Of a DNA stretch of 64,000 bases, positions 51,940-61,446 are shown in pieces. Every line of letters starts with the position of its first letter. Position 1 is the stretch's first letter. Origin of the DNA: Actinomyces oricola (GTDB lineage Bacteria; Actinomycetota; Actinomycetes; Actinomycetales; Actinomycetaceae); NCBI RefSeq assembly GCF_004104015.1, contig NZ_RYFV01000011.1, forward strand, positions 21,736 through 85,735, in the 5' to 3' direction. Below the pieces are notes generated by a model. That model had not been told where the DNA came from. It was given only the letters and a program-made list of their open reading frames with translations, and searched no databases. The position numbers were made by a program, and so were the translations under genes.

Positions 51940-53370
51940 ATGCAGTTCGTCTCGACGCGCGGAGGCATGGCTCCGGCCGATTTCTGCGATGTTCTCCTTT
52001 CAGGCTTGGCCCCTGATGGCGGATTGGCCGTCCCAGATTCCCTGCCGACCCTCAGCGGTGCGCACCTGGAGGCCTGGCGCCCCTTGAGCTACCCCGAACT
52101 CGCCGCCGAGGTCATTGGCCTTTTCGCCACGGATATTCCACGTGACGACCTCACCGAGCTGTGTGCAGCCGCCTATGGGCCTGACGCCTTCCCGGAACCG
52201 GTGGTGCCGCTGAGAGCGCTGCCCGGGGTCGGCGGCCTGATGCTGGCCGGCCTGTCCGAGGGCCCCACCATGGCGTTCAAGGACCTTGCCATGCAGTTCC
52301 TGGGACAGGCGGTGCCCTATGTTCTTCAGCGCACGGGGCAGGTTCTCAATATTCTGGGCGCCACCAGCGGGGACACCGGCTCAGCCGCCGAGCACGCTTT
52401 CCGCGGCAAAGAGGGCGTCACGGTCTTCATGCTCTCCCCGGCGGGCCGAATGAGTGATATCCAGCGCGCCCAAATGTACTCGATTCCGGAGGGCAATATT
52501 CACAATATTGCTGTACGCGGTGTCTTCGACGACTGTCAGAATCTCGTCAAGGCGCTCAACAATGATGTCGAGTTCAAGGCGGCTCACTCCCTGGGTGCAG
52601 TCAACTCCATCAATATTGGTCGCATTGCCGCGCAGGTGGTCTACTACGTCTGGACCTGGCTTCGAGTCGGGGACGGGCTCGTTGACGCCGCCTGCGAGGA
52701 CGTACGCATTGATATTGCGGTGCCTTCGGGAAACTTCGGCAATATCTACGCCGGCCATCTCGCCAGGAGCATGGGGGTGCCAATCCGGCGCCTCATCCTG
52801 GCCACCAATGAGAACAATGTCCTCGACGAGTTCTTCCGCACCGGCATCTACCGGCCCCGTCCGGCGGCCGAGACCCTGGCGACCTCCAGCCCCTCCATGG
52901 ACATCTCGAAGGCCTCCAATCTGGAGCGCTTTATCTGGCAGCTGCTTGGTGCGCAGGACTTTCCCTCGCAGTGGGCCGCTGTGGAGACCAGCGGCTCGAT
53001 CGACCTCTCCGCGCACCTCGAGCGCATGGAACAGGAGTTCGGCTTCATTTCCGGCACCTCCACCCACGCGGATCGCCTCGAAGCCATTCGCCGCGTTCAT
53101 GCCGCGGACGGCAGTCTCATTGACCCTCACACGGCCGACGGAGTAACCGTCGCCCTGCGCCTCCTGGAGCCGGGCGTTACTACTGTGGTTATGGAGACCG
53201 CTCAGGCGGCCAAGTTTCCTGAGACGATTGCGGAGGCGCTCGGCAGCCCTCAGGAGCAGCCAGAATCTCTCCTTGCGCTGCTCGCCATGCCTCAGCACGT
53301 GACGACTATCCCCAATGAGGAAGCCCCATTGCGTCAGATTATTGAAGAGCACGCGCTACATGGCTCATGA
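51940..53370 (+). CDS. thrC: Threonine synthase
   Basis: A 476-residue fold-type II PLP enzyme of the longer threonine synthase group; converts O-phosphohomoserine to threonine. MQFVSTRGGMAPADFCDVLL start, PLP Lys114 in MAFKDLAMQF, GATSGDTGSAAEHAF, and phosphate-binding NSINIGRIAAQ. GGAAGG lies seven bases before ATG 51940. Confidence 0.96.
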   Translation: MQFVSTRGGMAPADFCDVLLSGLAPDGGLAVPDSLPTLSGAHLEAWRPLSYPELAAEVIGLFATDIPRDDLTELCAAAYGPDAFPEPVVPLRALPGVGGLMLAGLSEGPTMAFKDLAMQFLGQAVPYVLQRTGQVLNILGATSGDTGSAAEHAFRGKEGVTVFMLSPAGRMSDIQRAQMYSIPEGNIHNIAVRGVFDDCQNLVKALNNDVEFKAAHSLGAVNSINIGRIAAQVVYYVWTWLRVGDGLVDAACEDVRIDIAVPSGNFGNIYAGHLARSMGVPIRRLILATNENNVLDEFFRTGIYRPRPAAETLATSSPSMDISKASNLERFIWQLLGAQDFPSQWAAVETSGSIDLSAHLERMEQEFGFISGTSTHADRLEAIRRVHAADGSLIDPHTADGVTVALRLLEPGVTTVVMETAQAAKFPETIAEALGSPQEQPESLLALLAMPQHVTTIPNEEAPLRQIIEEHALHGS

Positions 53371-53373
53371 CGG

Positions 53374-53389
53374 TGTTTCACGTGAAACA
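53374..53389. promoter_or_regulatory. parS site 1
   Basis: Exact TGTTTCACGTGAAACA, the canonical ParB-binding centromere site, directly after the thrC stop. Confidence 0.95.
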
Positions 53390-53412
53390 TCGCGCGCAGC
53401 TCGGCTGCCGAT

Positions 53413-53456
53413 GAGGGATGGGGGGCGCCGTTCGCCGCAGCGACCCCCCATCCCTC
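53413..53456. terminator. Bidirectional terminator between thrC and the acetyltransferase
   Basis: 13-bp perfect arms 53413-53425 and 53444-53456 with an 18-base loop, in the convergent gap. Confidence 0.7.
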
Positions 53457-53466
53457 GCGTGATCGA

Positions 53467-54084
53467 CTACTGCTCCACGGACTCTTCCGGGAGCGTCTTG
53501 AGGATCCTGGCGGGCACGCCGCCAACCACGCAGTTGCTGGGCACGTCCTTGGTGACTACCGCTCCTGCTGCGACGACGACATTGGAACCGATGGTGACCC
53601 CCGGCAGGATGACCACATTCGCGCCCAGCCAGACGTCATCCCCAATGGTGACGGGAGAGGCCTGAGCCTGCATGCGTCGACGGCCCATTCGCTCCAGAGG
53701 ATGACTGACCGTCGTAATCACCGTGTTCGGCCCAATCATGCAGTAGTCGCCAATTCGTACTGGCGCAATGTCGAGAATGGTGACATTGAAGTTGGTCAGG
53801 AAGCCCTCGCCCACATGGATGTTCTTCCCGTAGTCGCAGCGGAAAGGCTGCTGCAGGGATATGGCCTCGCCCGTGGACCCGAAGAGCTCTTTAATGATTC
53901 GCGTCTGCTCGTCGACATCCGCAGGATCGCAGTCATTGAACCGCCGGCAACCCAGCACTGCCGACTCCTTGCGGGCCGCTACCTGGGGGTCCAGGAACCA
54001 GTAGACCTCACCTGCGTCCAGCTTCTCCAGCTCCGTTCTCCCGGTCTCCGTGCGTTCTGACCTCTGTCCACCCTGAGTAGTCAT
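53467..54084 (-). CDS. Maltose/galactoside O-acetyltransferase-type hexapeptide protein
   Basis: A 205-residue LacA/Maa-like acetyltransferase. N-terminal helical Mac domain (about 20-75) followed by a left-handed beta-helix with hexapeptide turns (GEGFLTNFNVTILD, IGDYCMIGPNTVI, IGDDVWLGANVVILPGVTIG, VVAAGAVVTKDVP) and a catalytic-type His in TVSHPLE. It transfers acetyl from acetyl-CoA to a sugar. The ATG at 54084 is favoured over the one at 54093 because AAGGAG is then nine bases away. Confidence 0.93.
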   Translation of the reverse strand: MTTQGGQRSERTETGRTELEKLDAGEVYWFLDPQVAARKESAVLGCRRFNDCDPADVDEQTRIIKELFGSTGEAISLQQPFRCDYGKNIHVGEGFLTNFNVTILDIAPVRIGDYCMIGPNTVITTVSHPLERMGRRRMQAQASPVTIGDDVWLGANVVILPGVTIGSNVVVAAGAVVTKDVPSNCVVGGVPARILKTLPEESVEQ

Positions 54085-54256
54085 TGTGTCCATCTCCTTT
54101 ACGCACGCCCAGCTGCGGCGGGCAGTGCCGCTGCGGCCGGCCGTACCTCACCGTCCCCATTATGGTTCTTGGCGGGCATCTTCACCTGAATTCAGTGGGG
54201 ACTCCCGGCAATCGCACCACGGGTCGCGCCCGCACAATGATCACTCGGCACGGGCA

Positions 54257-54272
54257 TGTTTCACGTGAAACA
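54257..54272. promoter_or_regulatory. parS site 2
   Basis: Exact 16-bp parS, embedded in a longer 28-bp palindrome (54251-54278; flanks CGGGCA and TGCCCG). It ends on the first base of an in-frame ATG that is therefore unlikely to be the start of the next gene. Confidence 0.95.
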
Positions 54273-54346
54273 TGCCCGTCCCAGTCGCCCTGGATAACGT
54301 GGCAGACTTGGCGTCGAGGGGCGAGCGCCCCGTGGAAGGACCTCCG

Positions 54347-55657
54347 GTGACTGACGACAAACAGCAGGTGAAAGGAAACCGACTCGATCCGTGGCTGGAC
54401 AGCTACGCCGCCCGAGCTCATGGCCTGCGCGCCTCGGAGACGCGCTCGCTTTTCGCCGTCGCCTCTCGCCCGGAGGTGGTCTCGCTAGCCGGAGGCATGC
54501 CCAATCTCAAGGGACTCCCACTCGATCAACTCGCTGAGGCTACAGCCCGCATGATCCGCAAGGACGGGGGACGGGCCCTTCAGTACGGCAATGGTCAGGG
54601 GCTCCCGCGCCTGCGAGAGCAAATCCCCGAGGTCATGGCCCTCGAGGGTGTCATTGCCGATCCTGAAGACATAGTCATCACTACCGGCTCTCAGCAGGCG
54701 GTCGACATTATCACCGAGCTGTTTATCGATCCCGGCGACGTCATCCTCGCTGAAGCTCCGACATATGTGGGATCGCTGTCAATTTTCTCCACCTACCAGG
54801 CCGACGTCCAGCAGATCCCCATTGACGCCGACGGCGTTGTTCCCGAGGCTCTGGAGGAGCGCATTGACCGCCTGGAGCGCGAAGGCAGGAGCGTTAAGTT
54901 CTTCTACTGCCTGCCCAATTTCCACAACCCCGCTGGCGTTACCCTCTCCGAGGAGCGGCGCCCCCAAGTCATTGAGATCTGCCGGCGCCACCACATCCTC
55001 ATAATCGAGGACAATCCCTACGGGCTGCTCGGCTTTGAGGGCCAGACCTATACGGCGCTCAAGACTCTGGCCCCCAACGACGTCGTCTACCTCGGGTCTT
55101 TTTCCAAGATCTTCGCCCCGGGCTACCGTGTGGGTTGGGCCGTCGCTCCGCCACCTGTTCGGGAGAAGATGAAGCTCGCCTCGGAGGCGGCCATCCTCTG
55201 CCCATCGTCGGTGGGGCAGTACTCCATCTCCATGTACCTGGACCGCTTCGACTGGCGACAGCAGATTGAAGATTTCCGGGGCATGTACCGGGGACGGCGA
55301 GACGCCATGGTCTCGGCCTTGGAGGAGTTCATGCCCATGTGCACCTGGAATGTTCCTGACGGAGGTTTCTACGTGTGGGTGGGATTGCCCGATGGTCTGG
55401 ACGCCAAGGACATGCTGCCGCGGGCAGTGACCAATCTGGTCGCTTATGTCTCGGGAACCGCCTTCTACGCCGGGGGCCGTTCGGGTCGCGACCACGTACG
55501 ACTCTCCTTCTGCTACCCGGAGCCGGTTGAGATCCGCGAGGGCGTTCACCGCCTCTCTGAAGTGGTTCTCCAGGACCTCGAGCTGGTCAGACTGTTCGGT
55601 CCCACTCACTCCAACGACGCCGTTGGCGTCATTGCCCCCGCACCGGACCAGATCTAA
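54347..55657 (+). CDS. PLP-dependent aminotransferase (class I/II)
   Basis: A 436-residue fold-type I aminotransferase of the MocR-like/2-aminoadipate group without the HTH domain. SLAGGMPNLKGLP (substrate arm), LQYGNGQGLPRLREQI, YCLPNFHNPAGVTLS, and the PLP Lys254 in LGSFSKIFAPGYRVGW are conserved. GTG at 54347 has GGAAGGA upstream; the in-frame ATG at 54272 lies against parS without a ribosome site. Followed after ten bases by the ATP-grasp ligase. Confidence 0.92.
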   Translation: MTDDKQQVKGNRLDPWLDSYAARAHGLRASETRSLFAVASRPEVVSLAGGMPNLKGLPLDQLAEATARMIRKDGGRALQYGNGQGLPRLREQIPEVMALEGVIADPEDIVITTGSQQAVDIITELFIDPGDVILAEAPTYVGSLSIFSTYQADVQQIPIDADGVVPEALEERIDRLEREGRSVKFFYCLPNFHNPAGVTLSEERRPQVIEICRRHHILIIEDNPYGLLGFEGQTYTALKTLAPNDVVYLGSFSKIFAPGYRVGWAVAPPPVREKMKLASEAAILCPSSVGQYSISMYLDRFDWRQQIEDFRGMYRGRRDAMVSALEEFMPMCTWNVPDGGFYVWVGLPDGLDAKDMLPRAVTNLVAYVSGTAFYAGGRSGRDHVRLSFCYPEPVEIREGVHRLSEVVLQDLELVRLFGPTHSNDAVGVIAPAPDQI

Positions 55658-55667
55658 GGAGTCCTCC

Positions 55668-56624
55668 ATGAGCCCGACTACGTCTTCCCACGACTCCCTT
55701 CGCGTCGCCATTCTGGCAGGGGGGCTGAGCCATGAACGCGATATTTCACTCCGCTCCGGTAACCGGCTCGCTCAGGTTCTACGCCACCTCGGGCACACCG
55801 TACTGGTTCTTGATGTCGACGCTCGCACAATCCCTTCACTGAGGGCCTTTGGACCCGATGTCGTTTGGCCGACGGTGCACGGTGGTCCCGGAGAGGACGG
55901 CGGGCTCCAGAATCTGCTGATCGCCATGGGCCTGCCTTACGTCGGCACTCATTCCGATGGCTGCCAGCGCGCCTCTTTTAAACCCACGGCTAAGGCGACA
56001 GTGAGGACTGGTGGTGTTCTCACCCCTGATTCAGTGACTCTACCCAAGGCCTACTTCAGCCAGCTGGGAGCTCAAGAGGTCCTGAGCATTGTGGCAACGC
56101 ATCTGGGGCTGCCGGTGATCGTCAAACCGAACCAGGGCGGTTCAGGTCTTGGTGTTTCCCTGGCCTCCAATGCCGACGAGCTGCGCAAGGCCATGGTGGC
56201 CTGTTTCGCCTACGATGAGCGCGCTCTCATTGAGTCTTACGTTCCTGGAACCGAGATTGCGCTCTCCGTGGTCGACACCGGCAACGGACCACGTGCACTG
56301 CCACCCGTAGAAGTGGTCTTTGAAGGCAGCTACGACTTTGATGCGCGCTATAACCCGGGCCGCTCGGAGTACTTCGTGCCCGCTAGGTTGAGCCCTGAAC
56401 TCCTCGAGACGGTTCAAGACACTGCCCTGCGTGTTCACACCACACTCGGCCTAGGACACCTTTCGCGAACGGACATTATCCTCGACGAGGAGGGCACGCC
56501 GTGGTTCATAGACGTCAATGTGGTCCCCGGGATGACGGAGACCTCGCTCTTCCCGTTGGCCGCTGAGGCTGACGGCGATCTGCCCGCCCTCTATGACGCT
56601 CTGGTTCACGCCCCCTTGCACTGA
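55668..56624 (+). CDS. D-alanine-D-alanine ligase-like ATP-grasp protein
   Basis: A 318-residue ATP-grasp enzyme. The N-domain has VAILAGGLSHERDISLRSG and WPTVHGGPGEDGGLQNLL; the ATP-grasp core has PVIVKPNQGGSGLGVSLAS, and the metal site is in DIILDEEGTPWFIDVNVVPGMTETS. These match Ddl, but the Ddl-typical SLYSKI-like region is missing, so ligase specificity could differ. AAGGAG before ATG 55668. In operon with the aminotransferase, which may make the amino acid it joins (inference). Confidence 0.88.
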   Translation: MSPTTSSHDSLRVAILAGGLSHERDISLRSGNRLAQVLRHLGHTVLVLDVDARTIPSLRAFGPDVVWPTVHGGPGEDGGLQNLLIAMGLPYVGTHSDGCQRASFKPTAKATVRTGGVLTPDSVTLPKAYFSQLGAQEVLSIVATHLGLPVIVKPNQGGSGLGVSLASNADELRKAMVACFAYDERALIESYVPGTEIALSVVDTGNGPRALPPVEVVFEGSYDFDARYNPGRSEYFVPARLSPELLETVQDTALRVHTTLGLGHLSRTDIILDEEGTPWFIDVNVVPGMTETSLFPLAAEADGDLPALYDALVHAPLH

Positions 56625-56668
56625 GGTTTTCCAGACTCAGACGATCCCATGCCGGGAAGAACCCGGAG

Positions 56669-56684
56669 TGTTTCACGTGAAACA
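56669..56684. promoter_or_regulatory. parS site 3
   Basis: Exact TGTTTCACGTGAAACA, 44 bases after the stop of the ATP-grasp gene. Confidence 0.95.
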
Positions 56685-57135
56685 TCCGCCTGCGGTTCTG
56701 CGGTACGCCATGCGGGCGTTAAGGATTGAATACGTACGGTCCGGTCGGGGGGAGTAGTCCCGAAAGGGATGCGGCGCAGTCTCCGGGATCACCTGGCCGG
56801 ATGGCGCGGGGAACATTACCCCACCAATGACCACGGAGGTCTCTTGGCGCCATAGCGCTCGACGGGCAGCGATCTCGTTTCCTTGGGCGTCGCAGACTTA
56901 CTTCGAACGTCTCTTGAGCCTCCGAGCAATCGGTCCGGTTCTTATCCAAGCAGAGTCGCTGATCTCTGTCGAAAGGAGTCCAGGGCCGACTCCAAGGAAC
57001 TGGTGTAGGCTTCTTCCTCTCCATCGCTCAACAGAACGCGTGAAGTGAATCGCTGGTAAGTGAGCACTGCACCGCAATGGCAGCGAATGGACGAGGTGTC
57101 GTCCCATCTCAATGGAAACCACAGGAGCATGGTCA

Positions 57136-57151
57136 TGTTTCACGTGAAACA
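57136..57151. promoter_or_regulatory. parS site 4
   Basis: Exact 16-bp parS, 467 bp from site 3. Confidence 0.95.
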
Positions 57152-57581
57152 TGAATGGGCGGTTCTGGAATCCATCTACTCCCTCATAGAGCATTGTGAC
57201 GGTGCCAGCGGATGCTTGGCGGCAGGGTGGTGCCATGCCGTCGATGCGGGAGGATGGATGCCCGTTCATACTGAATGCGAGTCGATTCGAGTTCCCGGCC
57301 TCCCGGTCCGTTGGCGAGACGCACGGGTTGCTCGGATTCCATGGGGCAGGGCGGATTCGGCGCACTGCTGACTACTCCCAGTCATATCTCGATTGACCGT
57401 CTACTGTTATGCAACCTCATCGCCCTGTGCTGCTAGAGACATGGCGACCATGAGAAGGGGGGCCTGGCGGCGACCTCGTCACTCTTGACAATGGCGATGA
57501 GATGCCGATCATGAGTAGGGGGTCGGACTCTGGTCGGACGCATTCCGCGCCGCATTGCTCACGCCGCATTGCCGGAGGCAC

Positions 57582-57611
57582 GGCCTTCAGGCCATGGGCC
57601 TTCAGGCCATG
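57582..57611. repeat. Two tandem copies of a 15-bp word
   Basis: GGCCTTCAGGCCATG at 57582-57596 and 57597-57611; each unit contains the palindrome GGCCTTCAGGCC-like core. Confidence 0.85.
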
Positions 57612-57814
57612 CATCGCTTTGCATGCCATCGGTGCCGGGTTGGCCGCCCGCTATGTTCCGACGTTCCGCAGTGGCATAGTCCAAGTGAATCCGATGAGCG
57701 CTCCCTAGAAGCCGTGTTGCATTTCCGACTCCAGGAACTCTGTGTCAGATGGCGACAGCCCTCCTGACGGCAGTAGGTATGCGCCTTGACCCCAGTCCTT
57801 CAGATCCTCCCCAG

Positions 57815-57830
57815 TGTTTCACGTGAAACA
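57815..57830. promoter_or_regulatory. parS site 5
   Basis: Exact 16-bp parS. Confidence 0.95.
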
Positions 57831-58464
57831 TAGACAATCGTTCACCCTCCGGCTCGACCTTCATTTCGGTTGGTGTCCTGTGCTGTTGGAACCTCGTCGC
57901 ACGGTATGGGCGGACTAGATCCACTAAAAGCTCGCCTTTGTTGATATCGGTGGCGGTTGAACGGAGACTGGCGACGGCCGTACAGCGCCCATGTCGTGAG
58001 CGCCCGATTCTCTTGCTCCCGGGTGATGAGATTATGAAAATTGTAGATACCTGATCGAAGGGACTGTGAAAACGCCCAGGTCGGTCCCTCCCACGCCGTT
58101 CATGCGAGGGAGGATTAGGCGGGTTGCAGGCCCATGCGCACTCCTACGGCGTCTCCATGAACCTCAGCGTCACGGCGACGCCGCTGCTGCGATCGTGTCC
58201 GGCGTAATGATCGCGGCACCGGTTGCGCGACCTATGACAAGCGGTCCTCATACGGCGCCCGTCCAAGCCTGCCTCATTGATGACAGCAGGATTCGCACGT
58301 GGAAGCCGTACGTCATTGTCGACAACGGCCAGATCCGCACCGCCTGCGCCTCGTGAGAACCCTTCGGCCACGAGAATCGCGCTGGTGACTTGGGCTCTCA
58401 TGGTGCTCTCCGCAATGCCACTCGCAGATAGAGATACGTCGGGTCGCCGCGTTTCACGTCGCTG

Positions 58465-58480
58465 TGTTTCACGTGAAACA
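58465..58480. promoter_or_regulatory. parS site 6 with an adjacent degenerate half-copy
   Basis: Exact 16-bp parS; 15 bases upstream GTTTCACGTCG (from 58450) repeats the left part of the site with a broken right half. Confidence 0.93.
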
Positions 58481-59477
58481 TGGATAACCATGTGCGTTCA
58501 GGAAAGTAGCCCGGTCTGAGTTCCGTGATGCGATGGCAGTTCCCGCGGGCCTCATGCCTGTCGACTCGGGTCTATAGCGGGGTGGGAGCGCGGATCTGGT
58601 CATCGCCGGCCCGCGGGAGGGCTCGACATGCGGGGCCCGAAGAATCCCGATCTGCTCCGGCTACCCTCAGCCCGCGAGAGAGCCCGTTCTTCCACTCGCT
58701 ACTCAACTCCCTGCAAATGGGTGCTAAGACCATATACGCGGCGATCCATCAAGCCTGGATCCAGCCCATATCCACCTGCAAAGTCAGTGGTCCGGTGCGA
58801 GCACTGAGCGACAACTCCAGCGCCTCTAAGGCCACGGCGTCCAGGCTACGCCAAGCCGCCAATGACTGTGCCGGCGAATTCGGCTCCCGCCGGCTGGCCT
58901 ACATTCGGTTCCCCCGCTTGTACCTCGACATTACCTGCCTCAATATTCGGGTCCCGCATTAGGCGGTCCACAAGGAGCCGGTAGTCGCCGCCGGCAATCT
59001 CAGCTCAAGAACGCAAGCAGATTCCGAACACGGGCGCAGGAGACGAAGATATCGACCTTGGGAATTTCCTGCACCCTTGGCGTCAGTGGGGCCCGAAGAC
59101 ATCCACCCAGCACGTCCCCCAGAGTCGCGCTGGTCGCCAGTAACACTCACTCGGGCATCAGGGCCACCCTCAAGGCGACTTCGCCCGGCACACCTCGTGG
59201 CAGCGGCGTCGGGCGCATTTCGCCCACGAGCGTCGCCTCTACGATTGGCTCGGCTCACTGTCAGGCCCTCAATACCCTCACCCCACGATCTTCACCCGAA
59301 CCGTTCGGCAGGGGTCCATCGTTCATCGAGATCCACAAGCACGTCACACACGTCGCTGCGTCTCTGGTATCTCCGTTCGCCGAGATCAGAGACATGCTCA
59401 CCCTGGCCGAGACGGACCTGACCGCTTTCACTGTTTTCCTACGCAGTACCCTACGGTTAGAGATATATCGGATGGTC

Positions 59478-59493
59478 TGTTTCACGTGAAACA
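59478..59493. promoter_or_regulatory. parS site 7
   Basis: Exact 16-bp parS. Confidence 0.95.
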
Positions 59494-60033
59494 CGTGGCT
59501 ATCACGTATGTTCAGACTGTCTGCGCCATTCCGGTGGGCACCTCTCCTTGGTCCTCTCCTAGGCGGCAGGGTTTCCTGAGAGCCATGGTGAAGCGGAAAG
59601 ACCGGCTGGGTCCCTCTGCCTGCCGGGCCTTATCGCGCTCGGGACTATCCGTCTCACCCACACTGAGGCCGTCATGGTGCCTCGACTCCGCCCGCACAAT
59701 CGCCATTGGTGCAACCTCGTCCACCCGTCACCGGTGGCCATCTTCGCCCTCGAACGTCACGACGAGATCTTCTGCAGCCTCACGGTCAAGCGCCTTCGCC
59801 GGTCTCCTCCACCCCCGGTGCCAGCACTGTCTTTCGATAGCAGTCAGGCTCCCTGACCGTCCCTGAAGGCGCTGGATCATCCGTAGTCGCCGTTCCCGGC
59901 CTTGGCGTCCTCGGCGGCTCCTGAAAGTACGGGCTCATTCCCAGACGCCATCTGCGCCCCAACCGTCGTCGATTGACGATCCATTGCACAACCACGCTGT
60001 CGCCATTGTCAACACTCCAAACCCTCACCATTG

Positions 60034-60049
60034 TGTTTCACGTGAAACA
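60034..60049. promoter_or_regulatory. parS site 8, abutting the parAB terminator
   Basis: Exact 16-bp parS whose right edge touches the left arm of the hairpin at 60050-60085, so ParB bound here would sit at the end of the parAB transcript. Confidence 0.95.
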
Positions 60050-60085
60050 ACGGGGTGCCCGGGTTTGAAGACCCGGGCACCCCGT
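60050..60085 (-). terminator. Terminator of parA-parB
   Basis: 15-bp perfect arms (60050-60064 and 60071-60085) around TTGAAG, 30 bases beyond the parB stop; on the minus strand the hairpin is followed by TTGTTTC. Confidence 0.85.
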
Positions 60086-60115
60086 TCACACAGTCCGCTC
60101 TATCCGAAAGATCTT

Positions 60116-61444
60116 CTACTCCTCATCAAGGGAGACCCCGGGAGCGAGGGCGGAGACTATTCGAGCCAGATCATCCTCGCCGGCGAACTCAATCGTAATG
60201 CGCCCTTTCTTCGCGCCCCGTGTCACCTTCACCCGGGTGTCGAAGGCATCCGAAAGCCGCGTCGATAGAGCCGGTAAAGGCGTGCTTCGCGCACGCATCA
60301 CTTTGCGACCCGAGCCCGCCCCCGATTCGTCGTAAAGAGCGACAATCTCCTCTGTCGCCCGCACGGACAGGCCCTCAGCCACAATGCGTTGTGCAACGCG
60401 CTCCATGGCCGCCGAGTCAGGTAGGCCCAGCAGCGAGCGGGCATGACCAGCCGAAAGGACACCTGCCGCCAGCCTTCGCTGCACCAATGGCGGGAGTTTC
60501 ATGAGTCGCAGCGTGTTCGAAATCTGTGAGCGAGAACGAGCAATCCGAGCCGAGAGCTCGGCGTGCGTGCAGTTGAAGTCGTCGAGCAGTTGCTGGTAGG
60601 CGGCCGCCTCCTCCAAGGGATTGAGCTGAACCCGGTGCAGGTTCTCCAGTAGGGCGTCACGCAGAAGATCCTCGTCCTCGGTGTAACGAACGACGGCGGG
60701 GATGGTCTCCATCCCCGCCTCTTTGGCCGCGCGCAGACGGCGCTCACCCATAATGAGCTCATAGGCGGCCCCCTCCTCGTGGTTCTCCACCCGCCGCACC
60801 ACAATCGGCTGGAGCAGCCCAACTTCCTTAATGGACGCCGCCAGCTCCGCCGTCTCATCCTCATCGAAGACTTGACGCGGCTGACGCGGGTTGGCGGCAA
60901 TGAGTTCCACGGGAAGGTCGGCGAATGTGGCTCCAGGCACGGGAACGAGCCCTTCGTCGCCGGCCTCGGACGACTCTGGTGACTCCACTGCCACAGGAGC
61001 CGCGGGTTCTTGAGCGGCAATAGCCTCGACCTCCTCGCGCCGAGGAGAACGCTGCTTCCGTCGTGCCGCCGCCGCGCCGGATGCGGCTCCACCTTGACGG
61101 CGTCGCTCCGACGCCGATTCACCCGCCGTCCTCTGCGCGCCCTGGGAGCGCGTGGTTTCACGTGAAACACTGCCGGTGGAAGCTGGCCTCTTCCCCCTTC
61201 TGGGGCGAGAACGAGGCGACGGCGCCAATAATGTCGCCGCAATATCGTCTGAACTCCTGTGCCCCGAGGTCTCCGCGGCACCTTCGCCGCTGTTCGTTTT
61301 GTCCTCGGCCCGCTCCGACTCCGTTGCCGATTGTTCGGCTTCCGGAAAGAAGACATCCGAGGGGCGTCGAGCAGGCGCCTCCGCCTGAGCCTCCGGAATC
61401 AGTGCCTGCAATCCTCGGCCGAGCCCTCGCCTCTTCTGTGCCAT
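60116..61444 (-). CDS. parB: Chromosome-partitioning protein ParB
   Basis: A 442-residue ParB/Spo0J. Starts [19 protein letters not shown], then a long low-complexity charged linker (about 20-170), the CTPase/ParB-N domain with [13 protein letters not shown] and [14 protein letters not shown] (GERRLRA box), [19 protein letters not shown], and the HTH ([18 protein letters not shown]), with a C-terminal dimerisation part. The linker is unusually long. ATG at 61444 has AGGAGG seven bases upstream; the GTG at 61450 overlapping the parA stop is less likely. A near-parS site lies inside the linker coding sequence. Confidence 0.97.
   Translation of the reverse strand: MAQKRRGLGRGLQALIPEAQAEAPARRPSDVFFPEAEQSATESERAEDKTNSGEGAAETSGHRSSDDIAATLLAPSPRSRPRRGKRPASTGSVSRETTRSQGAQRTAGESASERRRQGGAASGAAAARRKQRSPRREEVEAIAAQEPAAPVAVESPESSEAGDEGLVPVPGATFADLPVELIAANPRQPRQVFDEDETAELAASIKEVGLLQPIVVRRVENHEEGAAYELIMGERRLRAAKEAGMETIPAVVRYTEDEDLLRDALLENLHRVQLNPLEEAAAYQQLLDDFNCTHAELSARIARSRSQISNTLRLMKLPPLVQRRLAAGVLSAGHARSLLGLPDSAAMERVAQRIVAEGLSVRATEEIVALYDESGAGSGRKVMRARSTPLPALSTRLSDAFDTRVKVTRGAKKGRITIEFAGEDDLARIVSALAPGVSLDEE
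61154..61169. promoter_or_regulatory. parS-like site 9 inside parB
   Basis: GGTTTCACGTGAAACA, one mismatch at the first base. It lies within the ParB linker coding region, where it encodes Val-Ser-Arg-Glu-Thr. Confidence 0.8.
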
Positions 61445-61446
61445 CC

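Larger units (their letters stand above)
56625..60115. other. 3.5-kb gene-poor segregation region with six parS sites
   Basis: No frame in either strand shows a recognisable domain, membrane segment, ribosome site or typical codon pattern. The base composition seems less GC-rich and less codon-biased than surrounding genes (visual judgement). Six exact parS sites are spread over it. Possible origins are decayed genes or long-standing centromere DNA; no tRNA or known ncRNA was identified. Confidence 0.6.

Noticed and set aside
58066..58356. Small frame of 96 codons in the gene-free block
   Set aside because: No conserved features, no ribosome site, and composition like the other spurious frames there.
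53374..61169. Possible replication origin within the parS region
   Set aside because: No cluster of DnaA boxes was seen. parS sites mark the segregation centromere, which is near but not the same as oriC.
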